Of a stretch of DNA of 64,000 nt, positions 34,643 through 43,708 are shown one piece after another. Below the pieces are notes generated by a model. It saw only the letters and a list, made by a program, of their open reading frames with translations. It did not search any database and was not told where the DNA came from. Every line of letters begins with the position of its first letter. Within the stretch, counting starts at the first letter, position 1. This DNA comes from Clostridiales bacterium mt11 (GTDB lineage: Bacteria; Bacillota; Clostridia; Tissierellales; Tepidimicrobiaceae), in NCBI GenBank assembly GCA_001282665.1, contig LN874948.1, positions 628,213 to 692,212 of the forward strand, read 5' to 3'. Both the position numbers and the translations under genes were made by a program.

Positions 34643-35127
34643 TTTAAATCCTCCTTACTATTAGATATTTCAAAATTATTGATAAAATCCGATGTTCTAC
34701 CTACAATACTTTCAGATATACTTGAAATTATATTTGGTACATTCATCCTATCCCTTTCAGTAGTTGATTTAGCAATCTGAGGTAATATATCAACTAATCC
34801 ACTATAAAATCCTCCTAAAGTTAAAACAATAGCTACTGCTGCCACTGCTGCATAATAACCAAATAGGTCTTTAATACTTTTACTTGGTTTTTTTATTATA
34901 GTTTTAGGAATATACTTCACATTTTGGATACTATCCATTACAGAGTTAGTAAAATCTAAGGATATATTTTCTTTTGCTATATCCTCTTCCCTTTTATCTA
35001 TGAGAGAAAGAAAAACGTTTATACAATCATCACATTTATAAAGATGCTCCTCCATTTCATTTTGTTTCTCTTTGGAAAGAACATTTTCCTTATAAAGAAT
35101 CCATTCCATAGAATCATAATGTTTCAT
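34639..35127 (-). CDS. Anti-sigma factor with zinc-finger motif
   Basis: A 162-residue protein with an N-terminal zinc-binding anti-sigma domain (EEHLYKCDDC, the HX3CX2C motif, residues about 27-36) and one membrane helix at about 90-112 (LFGYYAAVAAVAIVLTLGGF), leaving ~50 residues outside. It should hold the adjacent ECF sigma factor inactive at the membrane until a signal leads to its release. It overlaps the sigma gene by 14 bases and the next gene by 4. Confidence 0.88.
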   Translation of the reverse strand: MKHYDSMEWILYKENVLSKEKQNEMEEHLYKCDDCINVFLSLIDKREEDIAKENISLDFTNSVMDSIQNVKYIPKTIIKKPSKSIKDLFGYYAAVAAVAIVLTLGGFYSGLVDILPQIAKSTTERDRMNVPNIISSISESIVGRTSDFINNFEISNSKEDLK

Positions 35128-35677
35128 CTTCTTCCCTCCATTTCTCCCTAAACATATTTCGTCCCCGATAGAGCCTAGATGCTATTGTCTTTACGGTAGT
35201 GTCCTCTTCCTGAGCTATTTCCTCGTAGCTTTTTTCTTGAAAATAAAATTTAATGATTACATCCTCATATATGGTAGGCATGTTTTTACATATTCTATTG
35301 ATCTTTTCTCTATTTTCTTTTTTTATTAAAACCTCCTCAGGTGTTTCACAACTCCTAGTCTCTGACAAATCCATTACTTCTTCAGTATCTTCCACTATCA
35401 TTTCATTAAATTTGGCTTTCTTTTTTCTTTTCCAATCTATAGCCTTATTGGTTGCAATCCTACCAATCCATCCTTTAAAATTATCCATTTTGTAATTGGG
35501 AAGGGAAATATAGATTTGTAAAAATATTTCTTGAGCTAAATTTTCTACTTCACCATGATCCTTTATAAAGTTTAATATAATTGCAAATATAAATCCTTTA
35601 TATCTCTCTATTAGCTTTTCAAATGCATTATTGTTTCCCTGCAAGGTTTCCTTAATTAAATCTTCGTCGCAAATCAT
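35114..35677 (-). CDS. ECF-type RNA polymerase sigma factor
   Basis: A 187-residue sigma-70 family ECF factor. Region 2 is seen in FEKLIERYKGFIFAIILNFI, ENLAQEIFLQIYISLPNYK and FKGWIGRIATNKAIDWKRKK; region 4 in YEDVIIKFYFQEKSYEEIAQ followed by EDTTVKTIASRLYRGRNMFR. The ATG at 35677 has AGGAGGGGAGG upstream. It is the first gene of a four-gene operon with its anti-sigma factor and two membrane proteins, and probably drives its own operon. Confidence 0.93.
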   Translation of the reverse strand: MICDEDLIKETLQGNNNAFEKLIERYKGFIFAIILNFIKDHGEVENLAQEIFLQIYISLPNYKMDNFKGWIGRIATNKAIDWKRKKKAKFNEMIVEDTEEVMDLSETRSCETPEEVLIKKENREKINRICKNMPTIYEDVIIKFYFQEKSYEEIAQEEDTTVKTIASRLYRGRNMFREKWREEDETL

Positions 35678-35740
35678 ACCTCCCCTCCTTTCCCGTCTAC
35701 TAACTATAACGAAACAAATAATAAAAGTACTGCAAAATAT

Positions 35741-36304
35741 TTAATATACTTTACTATAAGATTTAAGTTTATAGCTATATCTTTTTAATCTTCCCTCATA
35801 TATTAAATTTAATTTTTTAGACTTTCTAAAATCTCTTGGAGATACAAGAGCTGGAGGCTTATTAAAAAGATATATCTTGCTACTGTTTAACAAGGTTGCA
35901 ACGAATTGAGAACAAAAATAATTATATCTTCTTTCTATTGGAATATTTAGTATTACACCAAATAAGCCTATAAAATTGTAACCATATTTATATCCATTTG
36001 CTTTAAACCTATATAACTCCTTTTTTAGCCTATTATATTGAAAATCATTTATCTTTAAAGAATATATAGCACACTTAGTGTTTGGGAACCTAGCATAGGT
36101 CCCATTCATAATATCTTCCTTAACAAATCCAGCGATTATTGGGTTTGAGGGATAAATTCTTCCAAAACTATATAGTTCATTAAGATTCATATCCAATGCA
36201 ATGGAAACATGGGTATAGGGTTCTTTTGTATATACATTGATACATTTAGACAACAGAGAACCACTATGGGTAAGCAAAATATATATTGTGTGATTTTTTT
36301 CCAT
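35741..36304 (-). CDS. YiiX/YycO-like permuted papain-fold protein
   Basis: A 187-residue protein of the permuted NlpC/P60 (YiiX-like) group. The probable catalytic His lies in YTHVSIALD and the Cys in YNYFCSQFVATLL, in the permuted order (His before Cys). ELYSFGRIYPSNPI follows the His strand. Relatives are thought to act on lipids, peptides or cell-wall amides; the substrate is unknown. No signal peptide is seen, so it is probably cytoplasmic. The ATG at 36304 has AAGGGGG upstream. It stands alone between the sigma operon and lipA. Confidence 0.75.
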   Translation of the reverse strand: MEKNHTIYILLTHSGSLLSKCINVYTKEPYTHVSIALDMNLNELYSFGRIYPSNPIIAGFVKEDIMNGTYARFPNTKCAIYSLKINDFQYNRLKKELYRFKANGYKYGYNFIGLFGVILNIPIERRYNYFCSQFVATLLNSSKIYLFNKPPALVSPRDFRKSKKLNLIYEGRLKRYSYKLKSYSKVY

Positions 36305-36410
36305 ATAGAATCCCCCTTATATTCACTTTTTATCAACTATTAATTATAACGCAATTATAAGGGAAAGTACTGCAATAAATATTAATTTTTTTATACTTTT
36401 TTGTCCAAAT

Positions 36411-36441
36411 AAAAAAGAATTCTCTTAGAGAATTCTTTTTT
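36411..36441 (-). terminator. Terminator of lplA-lipA
   Basis: A perfect 14-bp inverted repeat AAAAAAGAATTCTC / GAGAATTCTTTTTT with a 3-base loop, 12 bases past the lipA stop. It works in both directions. Confidence 0.9.
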
Positions 36442-36452
36442 TATAATATTTA

Positions 36453-37295
36453 TTAAAAGTCCTCAGCATAATATGAACTTCTAACAAGAGGAGCAGAAGC
36501 TACTTTCTTAAAGCCCATGGATAGCGCAATTTCCTTGTACTCATCAAATTGTTCTGGTGTAATATATTCTACTACTGGAATATGGGCTTTACTAGGTCTT
36601 AAATATTGACCTAATGTTAACATATCGCAGTCTACTTCTCTTAATCTTTCAAATACATTCAGTACTTGTTCCTTAGTTTCCCCTAATCCAAGCATCATGC
36701 CCGATTTAGTTCTCATATGAGGCTTCCTCTTTTTCACATAATTAAGTAATTCCACCGATCTATCAAATACTGCCATAGGTCTAACGGTATCATATAATTC
36801 TGGTACTGTTTCCACATTATGATTTAATACATCTGGTTTTGAATCTATAATAATATCTATTAAATTTTCATTTCCTTGCATATCAGGTATAAGTAGTTCA
36901 ATTGTTACTCCTGGAGCAGCTTTCCTTATTTCTTCTACCACCTTTGCAAAATGATTAGCACCTTGATCTTCTAAATCATCTCTAGTTACTGACGTAATGA
37001 CAGTATGTTTTAACCCTAATTTAGCCACAGCTTTAGCCACATTTTCCGGCTCCATTGGATCCACTTTTTCTGGCATCTCTTTGGTTACATTACAAAACTT
37101 ACAGTTTCTAGTGCAGTTTTTACCTAATATTATAAAGGTAGCAGTACCACGATTATAACATTCCATTCGATTAGGACAATTTGCCTCATTACATACTGTA
37201 TTTAGGGAAAGGTCCGATATTAAAGATTTTACCTCTGTAGATAAACTTCCTCCTTGCATTTTTACCCTAATCCATTCTGGTTTTTTTACATACAT
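36453..37295 (-). CDS. lipA: Lipoyl synthase
   Basis: A 280-residue radical SAM enzyme that inserts two sulfurs into octanoyl groups to make lipoyl cofactors. Both clusters are visible: the auxiliary cluster CNEANCPNRMEC (CX4CX5C) and the radical-SAM cluster CTRNCKFC (CX3CX2C), with the C-terminal RSSYYAEDF Arg-Ser ligand motif (seen as VRSSY). The ATG at 37295 overlaps the lplA stop by one base (TAATG), with GGAGGG upstream. Lipoyl groups would serve 2-oxoacid dehydrogenases or the glycine cleavage H protein. Confidence 0.96.
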   Translation of the reverse strand: MYVKKPEWIRVKMQGGSLSTEVKSLISDLSLNTVCNEANCPNRMECYNRGTATFIILGKNCTRNCKFCNVTKEMPEKVDPMEPENVAKAVAKLGLKHTVITSVTRDDLEDQGANHFAKVVEEIRKAAPGVTIELLIPDMQGNENLIDIIIDSKPDVLNHNVETVPELYDTVRPMAVFDRSVELLNYVKKRKPHMRTKSGMMLGLGETKEQVLNVFERLREVDCDMLTLGQYLRPSKAHIPVVEYITPEQFDEYKEIALSMGFKKVASAPLVRSSYYAEDF

Positions 37296-38311
37296 TAGAA
37301 TCCCTCCATATCTGATTTGATGTCCATTAAACCTTCAACAAATTCTTTAGCTGATAAACCAAGTATATAGTCATCTATATTTATATTATCTAAAGCTTTT
37401 TCTAAATCCTTTATGCTGTGTTTTACACCTATTAATTTAGATTCCAAATACCTTATATTTTTCTTTCCAAAAAAATCACCATAAATAGATATCCCCGATA
37501 TATTACCATTTTGTACATTTAGATTATATTCAACTACTCCACTAGGATACTTGACTAAATTCTTATATTTATAACCTGGACTCTTGCCATAATTCCATTC
37601 CCAGGTTTCAAATCTATTTTTAGCTATTCTATTAATTTCATCTAAATCCCTTTCGTTAAATTTATATATAGTCTTTATATTGTGAGTTTTTATTATATAG
37701 TCTTTTAAATATTCCTTGAATTCCAGTAGGCTCATCTTTTTTTTCATATGGGGTAAAATATTTGTAACTCTAGAACCTACTGATTTAACCGATTTATCTA
37801 TAAATTTTATATCCTTCACTTTAAGAGCTAAAGACAGCTTTGACATATCACAATCATATAAAATAGTTCCATGATGAAGCAGCTTGTCCTTTTGAAAGTA
37901 TTGAGCATTTCCAGAAAATTTCTTACCATTTATTATTATATCATTTCTCCCTGTAAATATGGCATTAATACCTAAAGATTGCAAACAATTTATAACTGGC
38001 AACGCAAACTTTTCAAACCCATCTTTAATTTTAGGATCAAGGGCATTTCTATAGGTTATAAAGGAAAAATTCATATTTCCCAAATCATTATATACTGTTC
38101 CTCCTCCTGAAAGCCTCCTAACCACTAATATGTCATTTTGTTTAACGTAGTCCAGATTTATTTCTGATAATGTATTTTGGTTTCTCCCAATTAATATGGA
38201 AGGTTTATTTATCCATAGCATAGCTATTTCTTCTTGGAAATTATTCATTAAATATTCTTCAGCAGCATGATTAAAAAAAGGATTATCGCTATTATTTATT
38301 ACATATATCAT
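37295..38311 (-). CDS. lplA: Lipoate-protein ligase
   Basis: A 338-residue LplA-type ligase: biotin/lipoate A/B fold with NPFFNHAAEEYLM, IGRNQNTLSEIN, VVRRLSGGGTVYNDLGNMNF (RRxSGGGTVYHD motif), GRNDIIINGKKFSGNAQY and the lipoate-binding Lys. The C-terminal ~90 residues form the accessory domain. It attaches free lipoate to carrier proteins using ATP. The AGGAGG before the ATG at 38311 is strong. With lipA it gives both salvage and the final step of synthesis. Confidence 0.93.
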   Translation of the reverse strand: MIYVINNSDNPFFNHAAEEYLMNNFQEEIAMLWINKPSILIGRNQNTLSEINLDYVKQNDILVVRRLSGGGTVYNDLGNMNFSFITYRNALDPKIKDGFEKFALPVINCLQSLGINAIFTGRNDIIINGKKFSGNAQYFQKDKLLHHGTILYDCDMSKLSLALKVKDIKFIDKSVKSVGSRVTNILPHMKKKMSLLEFKEYLKDYIIKTHNIKTIYKFNERDLDEINRIAKNRFETWEWNYGKSPGYKYKNLVKYPSGVVEYNLNVQNGNISGISIYGDFFGKKNIRYLESKLIGVKHSIKDLEKALDNINIDDYILGLSAKEFVEGLMDIKSDMEGF

Positions 38312-38393
38312 GATTCATCCTCCTCACTATGTTTTTACATATATAGTCATATTCAATGTTTCGAGTATCCAAATCAGTAGATAATATTTAATA

Positions 38394-38564
38394 TTATTTC
38401 TTCTTATTTAAACCCATACCTACAGCTACACCAATAGCTAATCCAATACTTATTCCTAAAGCAATATTATCCATTAAAATACCAAAGGTTGTTCCCAAAG
38501 CTAAACCTATGCCTATTCCTACAGCTAGCTTTTCCTCTTCATTTGTATCTTTTTTATTTTTCAT
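38394..38564 (-). CDS. 56-residue glycine-zipper-like small membrane protein
   Basis: A small gene with a strong GGAGG before the ATG at 38564. The protein has a charged N-terminus (MKNKKDTNEEEK), then two hydrophobic Gly-rich stretches (LAVGIGIGLALGTTFGILM; IALGISIGLAIGVAVGMGL) and a NKKK tail. The GxxxG-like spacing suggests a glycine-zipper membrane hairpin. It resembles small hypothetical membrane proteins of Firmicutes. It lies between lplA and the polysaccharide deacetylase-like gene as a single transcript. Function unknown. Confidence 0.75.
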   Translation of the reverse strand: MKNKKDTNEEEKLAVGIGIGLALGTTFGILMDNIALGISIGLAIGVAVGMGLNKKK

Positions 38565-38744
38565 GATAAATTTCCTCCAATTATTTTACATATAAAATCC
38601 CCTAATATCCATTATTAATTATAACGTAATTATGAAAAAAATACTGAAATAAATATGAAAATTTTTATATCCTTTTATTAAATAAACAAAGGACTCTTTT
38701 AAAAAATCCTTTATTTATCTTTTAAATTACTATCCTATAATCTT

Positions 38745-39560
38745 CTATTCCTTATTTATTATATTTTTTATTTCCGATAGGTATATAAATTCTATACCTT
38801 TCTTTTTTAATTCTTTAGACTTTTTATCTATTATCTTCATAGTAATTTCCCCACCTTGACCTCCTACATGACCTATTCCTATAGCATAACCTTTTTTTAA
38901 AGCAATATTTCCTAACATATCCATTGCTTCTTCTATATTCTTTTCCTTTTTTATATGGTCTAAAAATACATCTCTAGTAAGATACTCTATATTTAATTCT
39001 TGGCATAATTCTTCTGCTACAGAAAATTCCCCTGTTCTACTATCTAGAAAAAAAAGATTTTTTTCTTTAACTATATTTAATACTTCCGTCATTATTCTAT
39101 TATCTTGCATCACTTTTGAACCCATGTGGTTGTTTATACCTTTAGCATATTTTACCTCTTTCAAAGCATCTTCAACAATTTCTCTAACTTCTTCATTGGA
39201 TTCACCAGTTATTATAGGTCGAGGACCTAGCCATTTTACTGATCCTTTAGTAGCTTCCATTGGTAAATGCAATATAATCTCTAACCCTGCTTTATAGCAA
39301 GTTTCTGCATCCGATGCTGTATTCTCTAAAAAAGGCATTATAGCACCTGTTAGTGGAATATCCAAGTTTATTAATTCTTCTAATCCATCTCTATCATAAT
39401 CTCCTATATCATCTATCACTAATGCTATATAGGCTTTAGAAGGCGAATCTGTGGTAATAGCCTTTGGTTTTAAATCTAGCTTAATTAAAATTGAACTAAT
39501 AATGATTATAAAGGAAAAAGCAATCACCCATAGGGTTCTTTTTCTTATATAAATATACAT
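38745..39560 (-). CDS. Divergent polysaccharide deacetylase, YibQ-like
   Basis: A 271-residue protein with an N-terminal signal anchor (LWVIAFSFIIIISSILI) and a divergent polysaccharide-deacetylase fold of the YibQ/DUF610 family. Typical segments are YIALVIDDIGDYDRDGLEEL, PLTGAIMPFLENTASDAE, EIILHLPMEA, INNHMGSKVMQD, FFLDSRTG and IGIGHVGGQGG. The conserved Asp and His residues are present, although the family's activity is not settled. The frame opens at 39575, but GGGGGT directs the ATG at 39560. An imperfect AAAGGA / TCCTTT hairpin at about 38689-38713 lies downstream. Confidence 0.85.
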   Translation of the reverse strand: MYIYIRKRTLWVIAFSFIIIISSILIKLDLKPKAITTDSPSKAYIALVIDDIGDYDRDGLEELINLDIPLTGAIMPFLENTASDAETCYKAGLEIILHLPMEATKGSVKWLGPRPIITGESNEEVREIVEDALKEVKYAKGINNHMGSKVMQDNRIMTEVLNIVKEKNLFFLDSRTGEFSVAEELCQELNIEYLTRDVFLDHIKKEKNIEEAMDMLGNIALKKGYAIGIGHVGGQGGEITMKIIDKKSKELKKKGIEFIYLSEIKNIINKE

Positions 39561-39741
39561 GCAGAAAACCCCCATCTAAATTTTTAATTTAAAATCTCTT
39601 CATATAATAGATTGTATTCAGTAGAAAATAAAATATTTTAAAACTTCAGCTTATTTTAATTTTAGAGATTCGAATATATCTTTTTAGCATCAGAAGTTAG
39701 TCAATAAACATATAAATTATGAGAAAGGGTTTATCATATGA

Positions 39742-39772
39742 AAAACCTCCGAATTGATAATTCAGAGGTTTT
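39742..39772 (-). terminator. Terminator overlapping the hydrolase stop
   Basis: AAAACCTCcGAATT / AATTCaGAGGTTTT hairpin; the stop codon of the hydrolase gene lies within its right edge. T-run TTTTT on the minus strand. Confidence 0.75.
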
Positions 39773-40541
39773 ATAAATATTTATGAAACCATATAATACT
39801 CTCTTCCATCATGTTTGTAGTAACAAAATGGTTTAAGTTAGGGTATTCAATAAATCCTATCTTATTTTTATCCTTGTACAAAGGTTTTATTTTATTATAA
39901 AAGATTCTTTGACTCTCAATGGAAACTACGCTATCTTTATCACCATGCAACATGAGTATGGCTCTATCCTTTAACCTATGTAATCCATTCATAGGATCCA
40001 TATTGATAATATCTTCTTCTGTCTCCATTAAATCCCTAGACATATAGATTTTAAAGGACTCTTTTAATATTCTGTTGGAATTTTCCCATCCACAGGAGCC
40101 ATTTAACACTACTAAAGCCTTTATCTTTGGATTATGAACAAATACACCTGCTGATGTAAAGCCTCCCATAGAATTTCCAATAACTCCAATTCTTGTTGGA
40201 TCTGCATTATGGTTTGATATCATCTCATCTATTATAGTATCCGATTCTTTTATATTATTAAATATTGTATCCCAAAAATATTTTGTAGCATTTTCTATAT
40301 TATAATCATCAATGGGATTTCTCTCTCCATGATGTATAGCATCGGGAATTACTACTTGATATCCTACAGTCGACAGTATAAATCCTCTCATCCTCTGAAA
40401 CTCTTTTTTTGAGCTCCATCCATGATAAAAAATAATTGTAGGAAGTAAGCCTTTCTTGTCCTTAGGCTTAAAAAGAATAATCGGTATTTCCCCTATGTAT
40501 ATTTTTTCTTCAATTATATTATTGGCTTTTAAATAACTCAA
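39771..40541 (-). CDS. Alpha/beta hydrolase
   Basis: A serine hydrolase with the oxyanion region FYHGWSSKK, nucleophile elbow GNSMGG, Asp in MLHGDKDSVVS and His in NLNHFVTTN, the full catalytic triad. It resembles the dienelactone hydrolase / BAAT-like group of predicted esterases. The longest frame starts with ATG at 40607 but has no ribosome binding site; AGAAGGAG lies ten bases before a TTG at 40541, giving a 256-residue protein, which I prefer. Cytoplasmic if so. Substrate unknown. It stands alone with its own terminator. Confidence 0.8.
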   Translation of the reverse strand: MSYLKANNIIEEKIYIGEIPIILFKPKDKKGLLPTIIFYHGWSSKKEFQRMRGFILSTVGYQVVIPDAIHHGERNPIDDYNIENATKYFWDTIFNNIKESDTIIDEMISNHNADPTRIGVIGNSMGGFTSAGVFVHNPKIKALVVLNGSCGWENSNRILKESFKIYMSRDLMETEEDIINMDPMNGLHRLKDRAILMLHGDKDSVVSIESQRIFYNKIKPLYKDKNKIGFIEYPNLNHFVTTNMMEESIIWFHKYL

Positions 40542-40697
40542 CTTTTTATCACTCCTTCTAATATACTCACCTGCTAATACTATACTACATTTAAAGAATA
40601 CCGTCATGAAAAATCTAGTTTAAGATTATCAATTACTTTTGTTTCCTCATGGATAAATAATAAAGCAGCTGTCATTAACGAATAGATATATAAAAAC

Positions 40698-40735
40698 ATA
40701 GGATAAATAGCAATATGCTTAGCTATCTATCCTAT
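40698..40735 (-). terminator. Terminator of the coiled-coil gene
   Basis: ATAGGATAaATAGC / GCTATcTATCCTAT hairpin at the 3' end of the gene, overlapping its last codons. Confidence 0.75.
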
Positions 40736-41032
40736 GATAATCATATCTTTATGTCTATATAACTTTTTTTGTAATATTTTAATTTCTATTTCATGTCGCC
40801 CTACTATTTCTTTAAGCCTTCTATTATCTTCCTTAATTATTTTTATATCTTTAGCTGTTTCTTCTTTAAATTCCGTTAAATCTGCTGTTTGTTCATATAT
40901 TTCATCTATCTTTTTATCCACTATGTCTAATTTTTCATCTAACCCGTCTAACCTTTCTTTTAATCCATCTACATCTTTTCTTAATCCCTTTAGCTCTTCT
41001 AGCACTATGGTCTGAAATTCTTCATTGGTCAT
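40727..41032 (-). CDS. Small coiled-coil protein
   Basis: A 101-residue hydrophilic protein that is almost entirely heptad coiled coil (ELKGLRKDVDGLKERLDGLD, EKLDIVDKKIDEIYEQTADL, NRRLKEIVGRHEIEIKILQK). No membrane segment or motif. GGAGAT precedes the ATG. Such proteins are common in Firmicutes and annotated only as hypothetical. It overlaps its own terminator. Function unknown. Confidence 0.7.
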   Translation of the reverse strand: MTNEEFQTIVLEELKGLRKDVDGLKERLDGLDEKLDIVDKKIDEIYEQTADLTEFKEETAKDIKIIKEDNRRLKEIVGRHEIEIKILQKKLYRHKDMIIIG

Positions 41033-41305
41033 ATTTCATATCTCCAATCTCCCTTTCATTATAAATGATTATATCATATCGATTACTATTAATACATTTC
41101 ATTTCATTTTTTACATTACTATATTTGAAACAAACTCTATAACACCAATTTCAGCTTTTATTCACCATAATACCCTATTATCAAATAAAAAGAACCCTTT
41201 CTAATATTAGCTATCACCTAATTCCATTTCAAGAATAACATATAGTAAATACAATGGAACTATATTATAACATTCAAAGAATTTACTTGAAAGGAGAGAT
41301 TCTAT
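41033..41305 (+). promoter_or_regulatory. Upstream region of the CsxC-like gene with a possible SigK-type -10
   Basis: CATATAGTA at 41237-41245 matches the CATAnnnTA -10 shape used by late mother-cell sigma K, which would fit a spore-coat gene. No well-spaced -35 (AC) was found, so this is only a candidate. AAAGGAGA lies just before the start. Confidence 0.35.
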
Positions 41306-43582
41306 TTGAGTAGAAAATCAGATACGATTAATATTAGCTTTGTACAATGTTTTATCGGCGGTGAATATAATGATGCGGATTATTTAAAATCCTCGGAAAA
41401 TATAGAAACTGATTGCAATAATATTTTAAAACGTCTATATAATATTCAAACTAATAATAACTATGATTCTAAAACTTTGGATTGCAATCAAATTAATGAT
41501 AGTAATGACTTTGAAACTCTAGATGATAATCCAACCGATGATAATAACGACTTAAAAAATTTAAATAGTACTCAAGCTGATGATATATATTATCTTGAAA
41601 TCTTAAATGATACCCCAATTCATGATAGCTACGATCTAAAAACTCTAAGGGGTATTCAAACCGATGATAATAATGATTTTGAAACTTTGGACAATGCTCA
41701 AATTGAGGATAGTAATACCTGTAAAATCTTAGAAGATGTTTACATTGATAATGATAATGACTTGAAAACTTTAGAGGATACTCAAGCTAATGACACCTGT
41801 GTTTTAGAAACTTTAGAGGATATTAAAAATGATAATAGTAATGATTTTCAGACCTTAAATGATACTCATAGTCAATTTGAAACTCCGTATGATATTCAAA
41901 TTGACGATAATGATGATTTTGAAATCTTAGATGATAACCCAACCGATGATTTAGAAATTCTACATCATATTCAAGTTGATGATAGTAGTGTTTTTGAAGC
42001 TTTAGATGACAATTTAACTCATAATAGTAACGATTTTGACGCCTTAGATAATATTCAAAATAATGACAGCTATACTTTAAAATCCCTAGATGATACACAA
42101 ATCAATGATAGTGATGATTTAAAAAACTTAGATGCTATTGAAAATGATAATGATAATAATGATTTTAAAACTCTAGATAATACTGAAAATGATGATGGCA
42201 ATATTCTTGATACTTTAGATGATATTCAAGATGATAATAATGATGAATTGGAAATTTTGAATAATAGTCAAGCTGATGATAATAATGCTTCTGAAACTTT
42301 AAATTCTATTCAAACTCATGAAAGCTGCATTTTAGAAGCCTTGGATGATAATCAAACTGATAATGATAATGCTTTAGAAATTTTAGACCATAGTTCCATT
42401 GATAATAGTAATGTTTTTAAATCTTCGGATGACAATCTAATCCACGATAATGATTCTCTTGAATTTTGGGATGATATTCAAATTTATGATAATCATGATT
42501 TAGAAATTTTGAATAATAGTAAAATCCATGATAATGGCGATTCTGAGAACTTAGATGATACTCAAGCTAATGGTAATAAGATTTTCGAAATCTTGAATAA
42601 TAGTCAAGCCAATGATATTAATGCTTCTGAAACTTTAAATGATATTCATACTAGCGATACTGATAACTTAGAAACCTTAAATAGTGATCAAGTCAATAAT
42701 AGTGATAACTTAAAAACTTTAGATAGTGAGCAAACTCATGATATTGATGTATTAGAACCTTCAGTTGATATTCAAACCGATGATAGTAATAATTTAGAGT
42801 CCTTAACCGATACACAAGACTCCACAAAAGTTGATTTATTATGTTTAGATAATAGAGATAATGATGAATTAATAGATTCTTTACCTTGTGTGGATATTAA
42901 AAGTAAAACCTTAGATATCTGTACTAATCGTTCAGAAATACCAACGGGAATTAAGGATAAGGTCGTAGCAAAAATACCTATAGTTTTAGCTCAATCAACT
43001 GTTTCACTCCATATTAGTTCCATAATAGATTTACCTGAACCAATACTTGAAATTGAGGATATTAAAAAAAACTTAAAGGTAACCCAGTGTACACTTTTAC
43101 AACCCACAGATGTTTTATTTATAAAGGGATTTGTACGAAATAGTTTTAGATATTATACAAAATCCTGTTCTACCGACCAAGGAATATATGGAGATATTCG
43201 CAATTGTAGCCTCGATGTTCCTTTTGAATGTACTACAGTCATCGACTTTTTTAGACAACCTCAAACGCCATTTTTAAATACTAAAAAGGATTTTAAATAT
43301 GGCAGTGAGAAAGATATATCCAGAAATAATTTTATAGATTTAGATTTTAATCAAATAACTGAAGAGTTCTTCAATGAACTCCCATTTTGCAAATTGATCT
43401 CAAGTAAAATTGTAGAATTAAATAAGTTTATAAAACATAAAACCTCACATGACATGAATTTTCCATTTGGAGAAAAACTATTTATTCAATTAGAAGAAAA
43501 GATGGTTATAGAACTTAAATTTGAAATTCTACAAAACCAAAATATTTTAATCAACTCCATTAACAACGATATTGTAAAATAA
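41306..43582 (+). CDS. CsxC-family spore surface protein with ~33 14-residue repeats
   Basis: A 758-residue protein in two parts. Residues about 50-515 are roughly 33 tandem repeats of 14 residues with the consensus NDLETLDDIQTDDS (hydrophobic at 3, 6 and 9; Asp/Asn elsewhere). Residues about 535-758 form a CsxC-type domain: PTGIKDKVVAKIPIVLAQST, LPEPILEIEDIKKNLKVTQC, VLFIKGFVRNSFRYYTKSC, FECTTVIDFF and EEFFNELPFC. CsxC proteins are exosporium components known from Clostridium sporogenes. No signal peptide. Start is TTG at 41306, with AAAGGAGA eight bases before. The repeats are very acidic and could form a beta-solenoid or an ion-binding stalk (inference). Pairs with the gene downstream. Confidence 0.82.
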   Translation: MSRKSDTINISFVQCFIGGEYNDADYLKSSENIETDCNNILKRLYNIQTNNNYDSKTLDCNQINDSNDFETLDDNPTDDNNDLKNLNSTQADDIYYLEILNDTPIHDSYDLKTLRGIQTDDNNDFETLDNAQIEDSNTCKILEDVYIDNDNDLKTLEDTQANDTCVLETLEDIKNDNSNDFQTLNDTHSQFETPYDIQIDDNDDFEILDDNPTDDLEILHHIQVDDSSVFEALDDNLTHNSNDFDALDNIQNNDSYTLKSLDDTQINDSDDLKNLDAIENDNDNNDFKTLDNTENDDGNILDTLDDIQDDNNDELEILNNSQADDNNASETLNSIQTHESCILEALDDNQTDNDNALEILDHSSIDNSNVFKSSDDNLIHDNDSLEFWDDIQIYDNHDLEILNNSKIHDNGDSENLDDTQANGNKIFEILNNSQANDINASETLNDIHTSDTDNLETLNSDQVNNSDNLKTLDSEQTHDIDVLEPSVDIQTDDSNNLESLTDTQDSTKVDLLCLDNRDNDELIDSLPCVDIKSKTLDICTNRSEIPTGIKDKVVAKIPIVLAQSTVSLHISSIIDLPEPILEIEDIKKNLKVTQCTLLQPTDVLFIKGFVRNSFRYYTKSCSTDQGIYGDIRNCSLDVPFECTTVIDFFRQPQTPFLNTKKDFKYGSEKDISRNNFIDLDFNQITEEFFNELPFCKLISSKIVELNKFIKHKTSHDMNFPFGEKLFIQLEEKMVIELKFEILQNQNILINSINNDIVK

Positions 43583-43708
43583 AAAATTAAATAAAAAATA
43601 ATCATTCCATGTTTGCTGTAACATAAATATCTAAACAGAATATCATGTATTAGGAAAAAACAACAGGGGAATGACATCTAAAATAATAGCTTAAAAGGAG
43701 GAAACAAA

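Noticed and set aside
41450..42830. Regular 42-bp repeats that resemble a CRISPR array or minisatellite
   Set aside because: The units vary in sequence, have no spacers, and stay in one reading frame as 14-residue protein repeats; no cas genes are nearby.
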